Assembly: GCA_028829895.1 (NCBI GenBank) | Contig: CM054184.1 | Location: 19,975,201 to 20,039,200 of the forward strand | From: Sinotaia quadrata | Taxonomy: Eukaryota > Mollusca > Gastropoda > Architaenioglossa > Viviparidae | Direction of reading: 5' to 3' | DNA length: 64,000 bases | Shown here: positions 1 through 12,859 of the stretch, one piece after another | Layout: every line of letters starts with the position of its first letter | Position numbering within the stretch: the stretch's first letter is position 1 | Made by a program: the position numbers and the translations under genes | Notes under the pieces: model-generated | Databases searched by the model: none | Told to the model about the DNA's origin: nothing | The model's input: the letters and a program-made list of their open reading frames with translations, nothing else

Positions 1-47
1 ATATTATATTCTGGTGTAACTGTGTATGTGAGTCAGGCCTTCACTCT

Positions 48-122
<75 letters not shown>

Positions 123-143
123 CATACACGCGCGCGCGCAGAG
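1..143. repeat. (TC)n(AC)n(CG)n microsatellite
   Basis: Compound dinucleotide run from about 40 to 140. Confidence 0.95.
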
Positions 144-3100
144 ATCCGTCCAATTAAGTCAAATATCATTCTTATTTTAGTGAGAAACGTTTAAGAGTGA
201 TTCTGGTACATCCTACCACCCAATGTTTTTCTTTTATCTTGTTTGGGGGATGGATGGAGTGAGGGTGTAGTAACATTTTCCATACCAAAATGTCATAATC
301 ACCTTATTAATTTCATAAAGGAAATTTCGATTCCAAATTTTAGTCTTAGATTTTAAATTTATATATTTTAAACGTCAGTGTACTTTGGAATGTTTGACAA
401 GTTAGTTTATTTTATTCGAACCACAATGCTATGTCCTATTTGAAAGTATAATGTTTGGTAAATTCTGATAAACATTTTCCATTCAATAAATTTAAACATA
501 TAAATTGCTGTATAAAGTTAAAGATATAATATCTTCATTTATTTACTTTTACCAGTGCTATCGAGTGTAGCAACAGACTTGACCAACCATAGATACCGGT
601 CTTTCCCTGCGGATAATTTTTTTAATAGTTTTAAGAAATGTTATGTTGAGAAATGTAAGTCCCATAACTTTACAAAATAATTATATAACACTGGCATTAA
701 CGAGTGATTTATATTTATCTTATTGCTGCCTGTGATGTGTTAGAATAAATACAATTATAGCACCCAGGAATGGCACTAAAACTGAAGGAGGCACATGCAA
801 TACAATTTTTTTAAAAATTACAACCACAAGTCCATAAAAGGTTACTTGGAGAACCGTCGGTGATAAGATTTATGTATGATCTAAAATAAGAAATTATGAA
901 TATAAATTATTGTATTTAAAACAAATTGAATTGTCAGTCTAACTGCATAAGACATCAAATGTAAAGACCTACCATAAACAAGAAAATAAATGAGATCTGA
1001 GATTTTAGCCTACATGAAAGGTCTAACTTACTTAGACCTAGCCGCTGCAAGGTCACAAGCAGGCCTAGTTTTTTCTGATAAGTTGGAAACCTTAACAGTA
1101 CAGCCGTAAGCTGAGAACAAGACATTGAACTCTTGTCTCTATTTTTAACAGGTCATTCATTAGTGATAGGGTCATTTTCAAGTAGTTCAATGATTATTGC
1201 TTTCAGGACAACCAATAAAACAGACTTCAGATGAATAATCTTTTACTTTTGTAATAAGCTGTTTTGTCTTTTAGCATTTTTTAAAAAAGAAGATTAATGG
1301 AAACACGATGAAAATTATTGACTGTTGTCAGTTCACTGTCCATTATTCGTTACTGACTATATCTGATTTTATGTTTGAACTCTAGTTGGGGAGGGGTGGC
1401 CAAGACTGAATATTTTCAGTAACATTGCTGTAACTCATACATTACACATTGTGACAGAGTAAATTTGCCTCTACTTATTTTTAAATTAAAATTGTTATAT
1501 AAACTGCTAAGTTGTCAGAGTAAATCGACCTTGGGCACTCCTTATGGTGTTATTTTAAAAAGTATCTGAGTTTAATTAAACAGCTCGAAGCAAGAATATT
1601 CTAGATTGCTGACATAATGCAAACTGAGTGAGTAGTTTTCTATTATCCAATGATCATGATTTACGAGAACAAAACTAGCCAATGGGCTGAGATTAAAGAG
1701 TTCACTTGCTGTAGAAAATTCTACTCTTTGATCACTTTGAATTTGGATGGGAAAGGGGAAGTCTGGCTTTGAAAGGCAGCCGTTAGTTTGATGGTGAGTT
1801 AAGCTGAATGGTTGAGAAAGAATGGACTTAGAAATATTTCATGCATTATCGCTATTGATATGTTATAGTGAATCTGACTGATTGAGAAAGAATGGACTTA
1901 GAAATATTTCATGCATTATCGCTATTGATATGTTATGTTTGTGTAGAGAAGTACTATGTGAATTGACTTTTATTTCTACAAATGTTTGAACTAAGATGTT
2001 TGAGTGTAGTACTATAACACTGGGCATTGTTTGATATGTTGTATTTATTTTTCCATGAGCATGTATTCAGCTAATAAATTGGAAAGTGTAATTTGAGGGT
2101 GGAATGTAAGATAGAATTGAGTTATATTGTGATGAACAGGAAACTTAGGTTTGCTCCTGAATTATATTTTACAAATGGCTTTTGAGTTTGAGTTTTGAGT
2201 TTCTAACCCTCAAGTTTCCAGTTACCCTTCACATGTTCACCGGTTAGAAACTTGAAGGTGCGGGGATGTCTATTGTGGTGTGTAAGCATAAGGAGTATGC
2301 TATACACTTTGATGTAAATGCTGGATACATCAAGAGAATTCTAGTACATTGACATTACCAGAATTACTGTATTCATGTTCAACTGAAGGAACTGACACGG
2401 TGAGGAGAGCGCTGAAGTTCATTTAAGAATATAACAGTGCATCAGAGTTTTCCACACATGGGGGAGACGTGTTAACGGACATTGTGTCATTGTAACTTTG
2501 TTGCAAACGCCAATGAAAGTCTGTCAAAGAAGTGCTTAATCTAGGCCATGTAAAAGATTACAATAACCTACCTCTAATAACTCAATTTCTATTCTCTGTA
2601 GGACTAACCTGCAATTTGTATTGACTCTTTTGTTGAACTGTAATTATATATATGAGTTCGTGGAATAGTGATGTCAAGTAATCTTTTTCATTGTGATTGT
2701 CATTTGTATATTTGATTGTTCATATAATAAATTTATTGATCTTCTTATTGACCTTCTTATGCATATTGATAATCATTTGTTTGTCGGAGAAGAAAGTAGG
2801 TGGATGGGGGCTCGCTAAATTTAGATTAAAGTTGGATTTGTCTTCTCCTTTAGTAAGAAGTTTTCCATATATGGAAAGATCATGTGACTGTAAATGTTTA
2901 TGTTGTGGAGAGAGGAAACGTTTACAGTGCCAGCATATCCGCCAAGTGGTAGACGAGTGGTGTCTGTTGGAGAATCATTAATAAAATAAATTAAAATTAC
3001 TATGTCTCTTGTTACAATTTAATGTAATTCTCTATGTAATCCACAGGGAATGTGCTTCGTGTAAAATATATGTGGAGACAGATCGAGTAGAAAATTGTAA

Positions 3101-4685
3101 GCCCACATAAATAAATCGTTCACAATGTGACAAAGATTAATATTATTTCTTTATGTATGTAAAGAAAACTGTGTATGAGAACTTAAATGTCCATTCCTGG
3201 TTATTATGTACTTCCCATACCCTCCACCAACACTCCTGAACAGTATTAAACAACAGCCACAAAACACCCATACCCTCCACCAACACTCCTGAACAGTATT
3301 AAACAACAGCCACAAAACACCCATACCCTCCACCAGCACTCCTGAACAGTATTAAGCAGCAGCCACAAAACAATTGTCTTGATTTTATTTGTAAGTACAC
3401 AATAATTATTATCTGATCTTCGGATGTATACTTTCATGCCGGAAATTGAGATGCATATCTCTACAGAAATAAAATGGTGAGTAGAGGCACATTTGCCAAC
3501 TAAACGGTTTGTTACAATTTAACCTGTGTTAGTGCAAGTACTTTTTAACTTTTTATTTATATTATTATGCAAGGAGTGTTCTTGCCAATGCAAGTAATAT
3601 GTGCACTGTCTAATAATGCAGGATTTCATGTTTGACTTAAGGTCATTACATTTGATAGACCTGTGTTCCAAAGTCAACCATCCATGAAATCAGCTAACGT
3701 TATTATCAACGATTTTCGGTCTCTATGCTTTTGCAGTTCCGGCAAATAGGTATGCATGCACTAAACGCAATTTATACAGAGCACAAAGATGTGTTTGTGA
3801 AGAGTTAAAAAGGGGCTATAACCCAGGTCACGTTGAACGCAGAGACTCTTGGTCCACTGCCACTAATCTACTCACCAGTCCACAATTGGTTAATTAGAGT
3901 TAGGGGACACTTCTACAAACTCTCTGCCCACCACCAAAACCACTCATAGTCAAAGTTCAAAAGGACTTCTCTAGGGTACTGTGACCGGTAAACGCCTTTG
4001 ATCATGAGCTATCAGAAGTTCAGATTCATAAAAGAGCTGTTTACTACTACTGATTGATGGGGGCAAGGGGTGGGTGTCGTTTCCGGCTTTCGCCGAATTG
4101 GCTCTGAGAAAAGAGGGTATGTGGGGTGGTTGACAAAAGACACTCAAAATTTTGTAAGCTTTTCCCCTCTCTGAAACATGCCTATACAGGTTCGTGAGAG
4201 TTTCTCCTTGTCCCCAGCCGACATGCACCAGTTCATTCCTAAAGCCAATCCTGCTGCCATCTGTCATCATTTTGATTTTGGTTTGTTTTTTTTACACCTG
4301 CTCACTCAGAGAGGAAGGACGCACCTTACCTTCTTACCAGTTTTCTAATCCATCCGAAATGAAATTTTTCTTACAACCCCACATGATGGTAATTTGAACT
4401 ATAAAACATTTATAAACTCTAATTTTAACAGTTGAATTATTCACTATGTGTAACTAAGCTGTCATATGTTATTTCTTGTTAAATAAATTTATTGTTGATA
4501 CTTAGCCTGACACACTTACATCCTGGCTGTATGTACGACTGGGCTCGAGCTGTCGTCTAGAACGACCACTCTTCTATTCTACATTATTTATCATTCATCT
4601 TTCTAACACATGTGGCCAGCTAGCAGGTGTGTTTTGGGGATTCGCTTAAGGTTACAGGTGGCCTGAGGTGGTGGGAAATTAGATT
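144..4685. other. AT-rich spacer without a recognised gene
   Basis: Contains a 70-bp tandem duplication (1806-1937) and a 53-bp unit repeated three times (3218-3370, cataccctccaccaacactc type). One weak open frame at 2697-2981 is listed separately. No exon with both family resemblance and splice sites was found on either strand. Confidence 0.6.
2697..2981 (+). CDS. Weak small ORF with hydrophobic start and Cys-rich end
   Basis: 94 codons with a hydrophobic segment IINLLIFLLTFLCILIIICL followed by a basic, Cys-rich end (CDCKCLCCGERKRLQC). It is followed at once by TAA and AATAAA-type signals. It could be a 3' exon of an unseen membrane protein or chance. There is no homology I recognise. Confidence 0.15.
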   Translation: MSFVYLIVHIINLLIFLLTFLCILIIICLSEKKVGGWGLAKFRLKLDLSSPLVRSFPYMERSCDCKCLCCGERKRLQCQHIRQVVDEWCLLENH

Positions 4686-4689
4686 GTCG

Positions 4690-4815
4690 GGATAAAAGTC
4701 ACAGGAAAAAAAATGTAACGGGAAAAATGTCACAAGATTTGCTAGGGAAAAAGGTCACAGGAAAGAAAATCACAGGAAAAAGTCACAAGAAAAAAGTCAC
4801 AGTAAAATGTGTATG
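4690..4815. repeat. Short irregular repeat of gtcacaggaaaa
   Basis: About eight imperfect 12-20-bp units. Confidence 0.7.
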
Positions 4816-5690
4816 AATCTGACGTGTTATCACTAAAAAGGTACGCATTTACACATCTAAGCAAGTGAGCATCACATAAATAAATTAAATTTAATTTTGC
4901 TTTCTTTTCATGTCACGTGAAAAATCACATGATAAACTCAAATTAGTTTAAGTGTTTACTACATGCAATAATTTTGGGAACTAAACCAAACATAAAATAA
5001 GACACCAGTGCAATCATATGGTTATAGCATTCAATGCAATATAAACATTTTTAGATAGTTGTATGGTAGGTGAGTTTTATTAATATTGCATGCCACCGTT
5101 CAAATTTATATTTATTAGAACTTTAAGATATGCCGACCGTTTTGATCAAATAGTACCATATTTAAACTTTATATTCGCCGACTAGTACAAGAACAATATA
5201 ACACTATTAATATTACAAGTAATACAGTTCAAATTTTTAATCTCGATCGGGAAATAATTTCCAGAAGTGAAAAGAAACTGACGTATCGACATAAAATGAA
5301 ACTAAATAAAAAGTTATCGTTGAAATAATGTTTCAAGCAGTCACATCACACTAAACACTTGTTAGTAATGTTTTTTAGGTGATATTTTGTAATGTTTGTT
5401 AGGTGATGTTTTAAAGAAATTTTATTCTACAGTCACCAGCCGTAGGTATTAAGGGCTTGGTCCAGTGCCTTCTCTACGAATCTTAGTTGTAAGCTCCTAG
5501 GTGAGAGCGTTACAGTTGAATTACTGAATCTTCAATTATCTGGACTTCTTTTGGCAAAAGAGTGGCTTTTGATGCCTTTTAGGTTATCCTATCCAACAAT
5601 GCGTATGGGAGTGGAGTGAGCTGATTATCTTGTGCGATATTCCGTTTTCTTCCAACCCGGTAATCCGTTTGGATGTAAGGCTAGATGCGT
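4816..5690. other. AT-rich spacer, nothing recognised
   Basis: No open frame, repeat array or splice-site pair of note. Confidence 0.6.
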
Positions 5691-5699
5691 CCATTCACA

Positions 5700-6370
5700 A
5701 AAAAGTCAGCATGTGGAATCAAGTGTCACGATGGTCTGACAAGGAGACAATATAGTCTATAGAACAAGCATTCATGTCACGATGACCTGACCACGAGACA
5801 ATATATAGCAAGCATTCATGTCACGATGACCTGACCACGAGACAATATATAACAAGCATTCATGTCACGATGACCTTAACTAGAGACAATACAAAAGGTA
5901 TTCAAATTGTGATATAGAACCCAACCACAAGACAATACAAAATATATTCAAATTGTGATATTAAAACCTGACTCTAAATCAGGTGCAAAGCATATTTCAA
6001 TCGTGAGAACCTATGTAACAGCTATTCAAATCTTAGTAACTTGACCTCAAGACAATAAAAACTCATGTCCTGAAATCATGCTAAATTCACCTCAAGACAA
6101 TAAAAACTCATGTCAAGAAATCATGGTAAATTCACCACAAGATAATAGAAAACCATGTCAAAAAATCATTCTAAATTCACCACAAGACAATAAAAACTCA
6201 TGTCAAGAAATCATGGTAAATTCACCACAAGACAATAGAAAACCATGTCCTGAAATCATTCTAAATTCACCACAAGACAATAGAAAACCATGTCAAGAAA
6301 TCATTCTAAATTCACCACAAGACAATAGCAAACCATGTCAAGAAATCATTCTAAATTCACAAGACAGACA
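5700..6370. repeat. Minisatellites: about 50-bp then 42-45-bp units
   Basis: 5750-5880 has about 3 copies with cattcatgtcacgatgacct. 6060-6370 has about 7 copies with ttcaccacaagacaataga and accatgtcaagaaatcatt. The 189-codon plus frame at 6078-6647 exists because the unit length is a multiple of three. Confidence 0.85.
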
Positions 6371-6394
6371 CGACATATATTCAAATCGGAATTG

Positions 6395-6420
6395 CCAAAC
6401 CCTAACCCTAGCCCTAACCA
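6395..6420. repeat. Short interstitial telomere-like motif
   Basis: ccctaaccctagccctaacc: three CCCTAA-type units directly after the minisatellite. Confidence 0.5.
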
Positions 6421-7310
6421 GCACTGCACAGTTTGATGCTCTTGGTGTTATGCCACTTACCTGTGATTTACATGCAAATGAAGAACGTTATGCACACGAG
6501 ACCACTATACACGAACTTAGATTAAAGAATGTCTTACACCAAAATATCATCGACATCCTATTCGGTGTGTTTTATTTATTTATTTATTTATGTTACTTTA
6601 AGCGCACAATAAATTCCGTGTTAGGTTTTTCCAGTTCGGGATTATAAGAATTCTCTTCACGATGCATAATAGTAAATATTAAATAAGAGTAGCGTGAATG
6701 ATACACATGATGATACATCAATGTACGCATTTATCTTCAGTTACCACCTTATAAATCTTTACATTCATATCCACAGGTGTGTGCAATGGGAGGCGACCAT
6801 GGGCAGAAAGGCGGGAAGATAATTGCCTCTCTCTCCTGGACGCCGCCAAGTTAGGATTAAAATGTATCTTTTAGCATGATAAATTACAGACTTATGTTAT
6901 CATTTTATTTCTGCTTGCTTGAGCAAAGATATTTAGGAGACAAACGAACAAAGTGTGGAGATCGAGCAATGACTACTCCCTCGACGCTGATCTGAAAAGA
7001 AAACATAATGCTTATAACAAAGGAACCCTCCCTTATTTCTGGCCTGTACAAAATTGTACAGAACTTCCCCATTCCAGTGAGTTCGCAGTTGTTGATTAAC
7101 TGTGGGTAGGTGGGTAAGTGGGTTGGCTTTAAGAAACAAAAAATATTCCCGGGTACCGCATAAGCTCGCGCCGCCAGTAGTGGCATAAATAGTTAGAGGT
7201 GGGGTGGGGTGGTGATTAGAGAGGTTGTCAAGGTTCAATTATCACACTGAAAGTTGAACTACCTTCCGGACTGACAACTAAATTTGTGATCATCAAATGA
7301 TCATATTTCG
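6421..7310. other. Spacer, nothing recognised
   Basis: Contains (ttta)n at about 6570 and overlapping minus-strand frames at 6905-7238 with no family resemblance. Confidence 0.5.
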
Positions 7311-7314
7311 TTTC

Positions 7315-7490
7315 CTTGTATTTGATTTATGTATAGCTGACACATTATAGCGTAACGTAGTGTATTTGATTTATGTATAGCTGACACATTATAGCGTAAC
7401 GTAGTGTATTTGATTTATGTATAGACACATTATAGCGTAACGTAGTGTGTTTGATTTATGTGTAGCTGACACATTATAACTTAAGGTAGT
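7315..7490. repeat. 44-bp tandem repeat, 4 copies
   Basis: Unit with gtagtgtatttgatttatgt and tagctgacacattatagcg; one copy is slightly shortened. Confidence 0.85.
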
Positions 7491-8088
7491 GATGGGGACT
7501 GTGCTGTAGGGATAAAATAAAACGCTTTGTTTGTTTGCCGCGTTTGTGAATTATTTTATTTGCTAAAAAGTCGTGTAACCTGAGAGTTTTGATTACTTAT
7601 TTTCAGGTTTATTTTTTCTAAATATTTTTTTTCTGCTCTAGGTTTAGTGCTTACCCTTTCTGCTTCACTTTCTGTATCAGTGGACTGCCATTCTCCTGCA
7701 CCTGAAACCAGAAGCCCACTTCCCCGTCGATTTCTACATGTCTATTAATGACTGAGAAGCCAAATCCCTGTCCCTCTGAAATCGAGACCCTTCTCAGTGT
7801 TTTAATGCAGTGGTCCCCAACCCCCGGTCCGTGGACCATATGGTACCGGTCCGCGGACCAAATGGTACAGGGCCCCCCAATTTTATTTTTACTCTGGTGT
7901 ATTTCTTTCGGGTTTGTGCGACTTTCCATGGACGAAATTGAGTCTGAGCATTCATTCTCCCAGTTGGTGCACGATCATCTGTCTTTGCTTTTAAAGAATT
8001 CGAGCTCTACTTCCCAGCCACACCAACACACTTCGCTTCGGACCACCGACGAACGCACTCCATCCATTGGACCGCCGGGAGGAGAGTC

Positions 8089-8403
8089 ATGTCAAAGCGC
8101 CACACCAGACAAACCAGCACTAAGACTCAGCCCTTTTCAGGGCTGGCAAAAATGCCACTACTGCCCACTCCACCAAGTGACATTTTACGCGATTCTGAGT
8201 CAGTCACAGAAGATGCGGACGGCCCTTTTTGTTTCACAAACGAGCGCATAGCCCAGCTGAGACAGATACGGCAAAAGAGGCTTGAAGAGGTGCAAACATT
8301 AAGAAGTACAAAGGAGAAGACTGGACAAAATACTGCTGTGAAATCAGCAAACCAACCGAAAATGGGGGCATACGAAAAGTTACCCCCTTCACCTTCACAC
8401 TAG
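8089..8403 (+). other. Open frame inside the hAT element, unidentified
   Basis: 104 codons, Lys/Arg/Gln-rich, starting MSKRHTRQTSTKTQPFSG and containing ERIAQLRQIRQKRLEEV, a probable short helix. It may be the start of the captured CAA-repeat element or an original accessory frame. No family recognised. Confidence 0.25.
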
Positions 8404-8689
8404 AAACTAAAAACGTTGAACTAAAAAATGCATTCACTAATTTGCTGTTGACCCTCTTCCACAAAAACAGAAGATGAACTTACACTAGACAACAAGCCAT
8501 CTTAACCGCAATTGGTCTCCATAAGATTTTAAACAAGCACCTGACAAGGCAACACGAAAAAAATCTACATCAACAGACATCTTCTGGAAAATAACGCCGA
8601 CAACAAAAATACGCTCTTCACAAACGGAAAAGGAGGAAACAACGCGAAAACCCACACAGGAAGACGGCACAACTCAAACAGTCAAAGGA

Positions 8690-9620
8690 AAAAGCCACGT
8701 TTCCACCCAAACTCTACAAGCCACTACAAGAGAAAGTGGAATAAACACCAACATCATCTGGAAAATTCCACATACGGCCAAAGTGAATTCAACTCAAACA
8801 GCAAAACAAGAAATCAGCCAGGCATTCTCGCAAACTCCAAAAACCCACAACAGATAATAAGGAAACTCAGACTACAAGCTCTATCAGCAAAGAAAAAGAA
8901 ATTAAAACAACTACCACCGAAAATAAGAAGAAACGCCAAAAAATCTCCAGCACACAAACGGTACATATCAAGACGCAAGAAAGAAAAATACAAACAGAAA
9001 AAGAAGTGAAGACAACTGACGCAAAAACCGAAACAGAAGTCGACAACGCTCCAACTACACCATAAGAAACAACAACAACGACTAAAACCAACTGCCCCCA
9101 ATCCACAGCCAGAGTCACCACCAGGGACTGCAACAAAGACAACCACAACAGACACACGAGGAAACACTACAGAATCTACAGAACGGAGCCCCAAATCAAA
9201 AAGAAGGCGCCCGCCACAACACATCAGATGACAACAACAGTATCATCTACTACAGCCACAACAACAGAATCCACAACAACAACGGCAGCGCTGCGACAAC
9301 AACCACCGCCGACAACAACAACAACAACGGTGGCAGCACAGGGAGCAACATCACATGCAGTGGGGATATTATAACCACCCCATTGCGGATCTAATTCAAC
9401 TAATGCTTGCCGCCAACACCGACCTACATACAGTCCAACGGCTACCGGGGACATCAACAACAACAGTGCCAACGACAACAAGAACACCACTGGTGAACAT
9501 TACAGGGTGGGGAGTGAACATCCTGGGCGCACATACACACTAAGTACAGACGATGTGGTATTATCCTGGGCTCTGTAAACCCCCTCACCTGCCAATACAA
9601 CAACGGCCACCACAGCACTT
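8690..9620 (+). repeat. CAA-rich dispersed repeat, copy inside hAT
   Basis: Plus-strand frames include NIIWKIPHTAKVNSTQTAKQ, then long CAA runs, then QWGYYNHPIADLIQLML, then a tcctgggctctgtaaa stretch. The same order of landmarks is found on the minus strand at 10.7-12.85 kb. Unidentified family, frames broken. Confidence 0.5.
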
Positions 9621-9643
9621 AAATCCGTATTGCCATTTCCGAA

Positions 9644-9730
9644 TCCTATTTGTGTGAAGCGGGGTTTTCTGCAGTGACAGCAACCAAAACAAAACAACGG
9701 ATGGACATAAGCAACTCACTTCGGGTGTAA
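9644..9730 (+). pseudogene. hAT transposase C-terminal remnant
   Basis: One frame reads SYLCEAGFSAVTATKTKQR then MDISNSLRV and a stop. LCEAGFSA...KTKQR is the hallmark of the hAT dimerisation domain in the ZBED5/Buster-like transposases. Upstream and downstream frames are broken. Confidence 0.7.
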
Positions 9731-10204
9731 TTGTTTCCTATTACCCCCAGATGGAACCGTCTCGTTGCAAAGAAACAAGCTCAGGGTTCTCTCTGATTTA
9801 GTGTTCTAGTGAGTTAAAATGTTAAATCATTCATTTTTTTGGTGTAACTGTATTTTAATTTGAAGGCACGTTTAAATACAATTAAATTAAAATTATTAAA
9901 TCAAAACTAAAATATAAACAATCAACGTCCCCCACATCATCGGGCCGCGGTAAAATTATCAAGTGTTGACCGGTCCCCGGCAAAATTATCAAGCGTTGAC
10001 CGGTCCGCGGCGATGAAAAGGTTGGGGACCACTGTTTTAATGTATTAACCATTTGTGTGTGTTTGCATGCGTGCGTGCGCACCATCTTCCCTCCTTAAAT
10101 AATTAATTTGATCGTGCATGAGTATTGTTGCAATGTTTATTTAGTATGGCTTTTGTTGTCGCGTCGATAATGATTTGTTTTAAAAAAATAGCAACAAAAC
10201 AACG

Positions 10205-10249
10205 AACACATCACATCACACACTCACACACACACACACACACAGACAG

Positions 10250-10283
<34 letters not shown>

Positions 10284-10290
10284 ACGCTCA
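10205..10290. repeat. (CA)n microsatellite
   Basis: CA run with CAGA interruptions and a cgcgcg end. Confidence 0.95.
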
Positions 10291-10939
10291 CGCGCGCGTA
10301 AATTATCAATAAATTCTAAAAGAAAAACTCCTGGAAATCTAAAGACGTTTTCTTGTGCAGTTGCATAAATTAATCTGAAAATCGACGTCGGTTCACATTG
10401 TCTATCATTGAAATGTTCACACCGCTGCCCTAGAATCTGACAGTTACTCTTCAGTTGCATCATGAACATTTCTTGACGCCACTTATCCTGCATGCTATTT
10501 TCAATGCAAAATCAAATTCAGCTTAGCTAATGAAGCTTGAAAGAGAATACAACTCCTATCATTATTCATTCGCATTTTCCTCGAGGTATAAAATTATGTA
10601 GAGTTTCCAGCTTCCATCGATTTCACTGCTTGACACGAAGTGTGCCGCTGTTGGTAGACTTGATGGTGATGGTGATGAAAGACAGAGTGGAGAATAGTGG
10701 ACAGGAAAGTGTAGAGTGGAGAATTGCCGCCTCTTGTCAGTTGCATTTATGTCTGGCCGGTAGAGGCATCCATTGACTCGGTATTCCGTAGGCGAATGTT
10801 GTTGTTGATGTTGTTGTAGTTGTCGTTCTCGATGTTGGAGATGTGTCTTACAGAGCCCAGACTAGTAGCACACCAAGTCAGTACCTAGTGTTCACATACG
10901 CCTGAGTTGTTCAACCCCCTGACCTCTTCACTGGTGGCA

Positions 10940-11195
10940 TTGTGTTGGTGGCGGTATTTGTCGCGTATCACTCACTGTTTTCTGGAGAGGGGAGACTGGT
11001 GTTGTGTTGGCGGCGTATCACTCACTGTTTTCTGGAGAGGGGAGACTGGTATTGTGTTGGTGGCATATCACTCACTGTTTTCTGGAGAGGGGAGACTGGT
11101 GTTGTGTTGGTGGCATATCACTCACTGTTTTCTGGAGAGGGGAGACTGGTGTTGTGTTGGTGGCGGTATTTGTCGCATATCACTCACTGTAGATG
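10940..11195. repeat. About 51-bp minisatellite, 5 copies
   Basis: Unit with tatcactcactgttttctgg and agaggggagactggtgttg. It creates long but meaningless open frames on the plus strand. Confidence 0.9.
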
Positions 11196-11277
11196 TGAAA
11201 TTCTGGATGTTTTTCTCCGTTGGGTAGTGTTCCTGTCTTATGAATTAGTATGTAGATTTGTTTCTAGTACTGGTGAC

Positions 11278-11346
11278 TGTAGCATTGTAAATTGTGTTGT
11301 CCATGTTTTGAATAGCATTGTAAATTGTGTTGTCCATGTTTTGAAG
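11278..11346. repeat. 35-bp tandem duplication
   Basis: tagcattgtaaattgtgttg plus tccatgttttgaa, twice. Confidence 0.9.
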
Positions 11347-12164
11347 TTTGTTGCTGTGGATTTCCTGTGCTGCTGTAGTATCTGTGTGTCTAAATACGTC
11401 ATCGTTGACAGGCGATGTAGCGTTCCGTATTGGTGGTGTTATGCCGCGCTCGTCCGTTGCAGAAACATGTCTGGCCGGCAAGGGTGTTTTAGCCCGGAAA
11501 TCCATAGACTGGTGTATAACTTCTTGGTGTATAAGTTCTTTGCTCCACAGGAATTGCGTGAAAACCTTTCATCTTCTTGATGTTCTCAGTTTTTGAATGA
11601 TTCCCGTGGAGCCTTCCTCCCTTTACTTGTATTCAGGGAGGGTAGGTGGAGGCTTGTTCTGGTGCTTTAGTTAGGGGCTGGTTTTTTTTTCTCCTTGCTA
11701 CTGTTCTTTATTTTGTTGCGAATGTTGTTGGTCTATTCTTTTCATTATTATTATTTTTTAATAGTTGCAGGGCTACAGCCCATTACCCGACAATTTGGAT
11801 TTTTTTGAAGTAGTCGTGGTAGTAGTTTGCTTATGCCGTTGGGTTTGGGTTTTCTGGGCAGGGTAGTAGGAGATAAGGTAAGTTTGTTGATTGATGGAAG
11901 TTAGCGTTTGTGGTTTCTTGAATTTTGTTTATTAGTGTTTTGTGTGTGTGTTTTATTTTCTCGCCCTTATTTATTTTTTAATTCTTTTAAAATTTGTGGT
12001 TTGCTTGTAATTGCGGAAGTGATGTCTTTGTGTGTTGTGTGATTCGTATTATCTAAAATTAGTTGTGATTTTTTATTTTTTATTTTTATTTTTTTGTAAG
12101 TACAGTCAATTTCCCAATGAGTTTGAGACAATCCGTATTTTCTAATGAGTTGTAACTGTTTTTG

Positions 12165-12222
12165 TTTTTAATTATTATTAATTATAGAAGGTGAAGTGTA
12201 TTTGTTTGGATGAGATACGTGA
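12165..12222. repeat. Direct repeat, left member
   Basis: attatagaaggtgaagtgta followed by tttgtttggatgaga is repeated almost exactly at 13385-13431, about 1.2 kb apart. Confidence 0.7.
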
Positions 12223-12859
12223 TTACTGCTTGGTGTATGTGATTTTGATGATGTTTTGTTGTATTTGTTGTATTTTGGTGTATGTTGTTTCAGCCGTTCT
12301 TGATGTTGTGGTGGAAAGGGTGTCTTACAGAGCCCAAGCTAGTACACGTACGTGCGCCAAGAATATTCTACCCCTGTCCATTTCTCTTGTGGTGCTGTAG
12401 TCGTGGCTGTCCCCGGTGTCCGTTGGGATGCATGAAGGCAGGCGATGGCGACTAGTATAGGTGGTCAAGCAGCAGTTGAACCATATCTTCAATTAGGTGA
12501 TTAAAGTATCCTCACTGCATAAACTGCTGCTCACTGGTCCGCCATTGCTGCCATCGAGGGAGGATTTTTGGCGTTGTTGTTGTTGTTGCTGCTGCTATTG
12601 CTGACTGTTGTTGTCGCTGTCGTTGTTTGTGCTGTGGATGGCATTCTCGTTGGTCGGAGTAACTGGAGTCTGGGGTTTTTCTCCCCTATTGTAGTTGTCC
12701 AGGTCTGTGAGTAAGCATGTCTGTTTTGACGTCCGTGTAGAGTTTGATTTCATTGTTGGCGGGATTTTCCACATTTGTGTATTCGTTTCATCCCCGCCTG
12801 AACTTATGCAGTCTGTTTGCATTTCACTTCAACAATGCCACACTATCCACACGACATAA

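Larger units (their letters stand above)
7808..10034 (+). mobile_element. hAT-superfamily DNA transposon, 2.2 kb, decayed
   Basis: Terminal inverted repeats start cagtggtccccaacc on both ends (15 identical bases), flanked by a perfect 8-bp target duplication ttttaatg (7800-7807 and 10035-10042). Subterminal GGTCCGCGGACC-type palindromes occur near both ends. An 8-bp duplication and CAGTGGTCCCCAACC-type termini are typical of hAT elements. The right part encodes a piece of the transposase C-terminus; the left and middle carry a CAA-rich region found elsewhere in this window. There is no intact transposase, so it must have moved with help in trans. Confidence 0.85.
10700..12850 (-). repeat. CAA-rich dispersed repeat, minus-strand copies
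   Basis: Reading the minus strand from 12822: NTQMWKIPPTMKSNSTRTSK (matching the hAT copy's NIIWKIPHTAKVNSTQTAK), CAA runs, a counterpart of the QWGYYNHPI.DLIQLML segment near 12500, and the ctgggctctgtaagacac stretch near 12330. A second ctgggctctgtaagacac and a paralogous segment occur at 10750-10930, so two copies lie in tandem. The Lys/Thr-rich frame 11245-11505 belongs here. No function recognised. Confidence 0.45.

Noticed and set aside
3971..4397. Overlapping 99- and 67-codon frames on opposite strands
   Set aside because: No domain, no splice sites and no similarity between this and any other part of the window.
6078..6647. 189-codon plus frame with NSPQDN repeats
   Set aside because: Product of a 42-45-bp minisatellite; no splice or promoter support, and the continuation is ordinary spacer.
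8814..9490. Minus frames rich in Val/Ser/Cys inside the hAT element
   Set aside because: Antisense of CAA-rich plus-strand sequence.
10942..11580. 212-codon plus frame
   Set aside because: Minisatellite plus the antisense of the CAA-rich repeat; Cys/Val/Phe-rich composition of an antisense frame.
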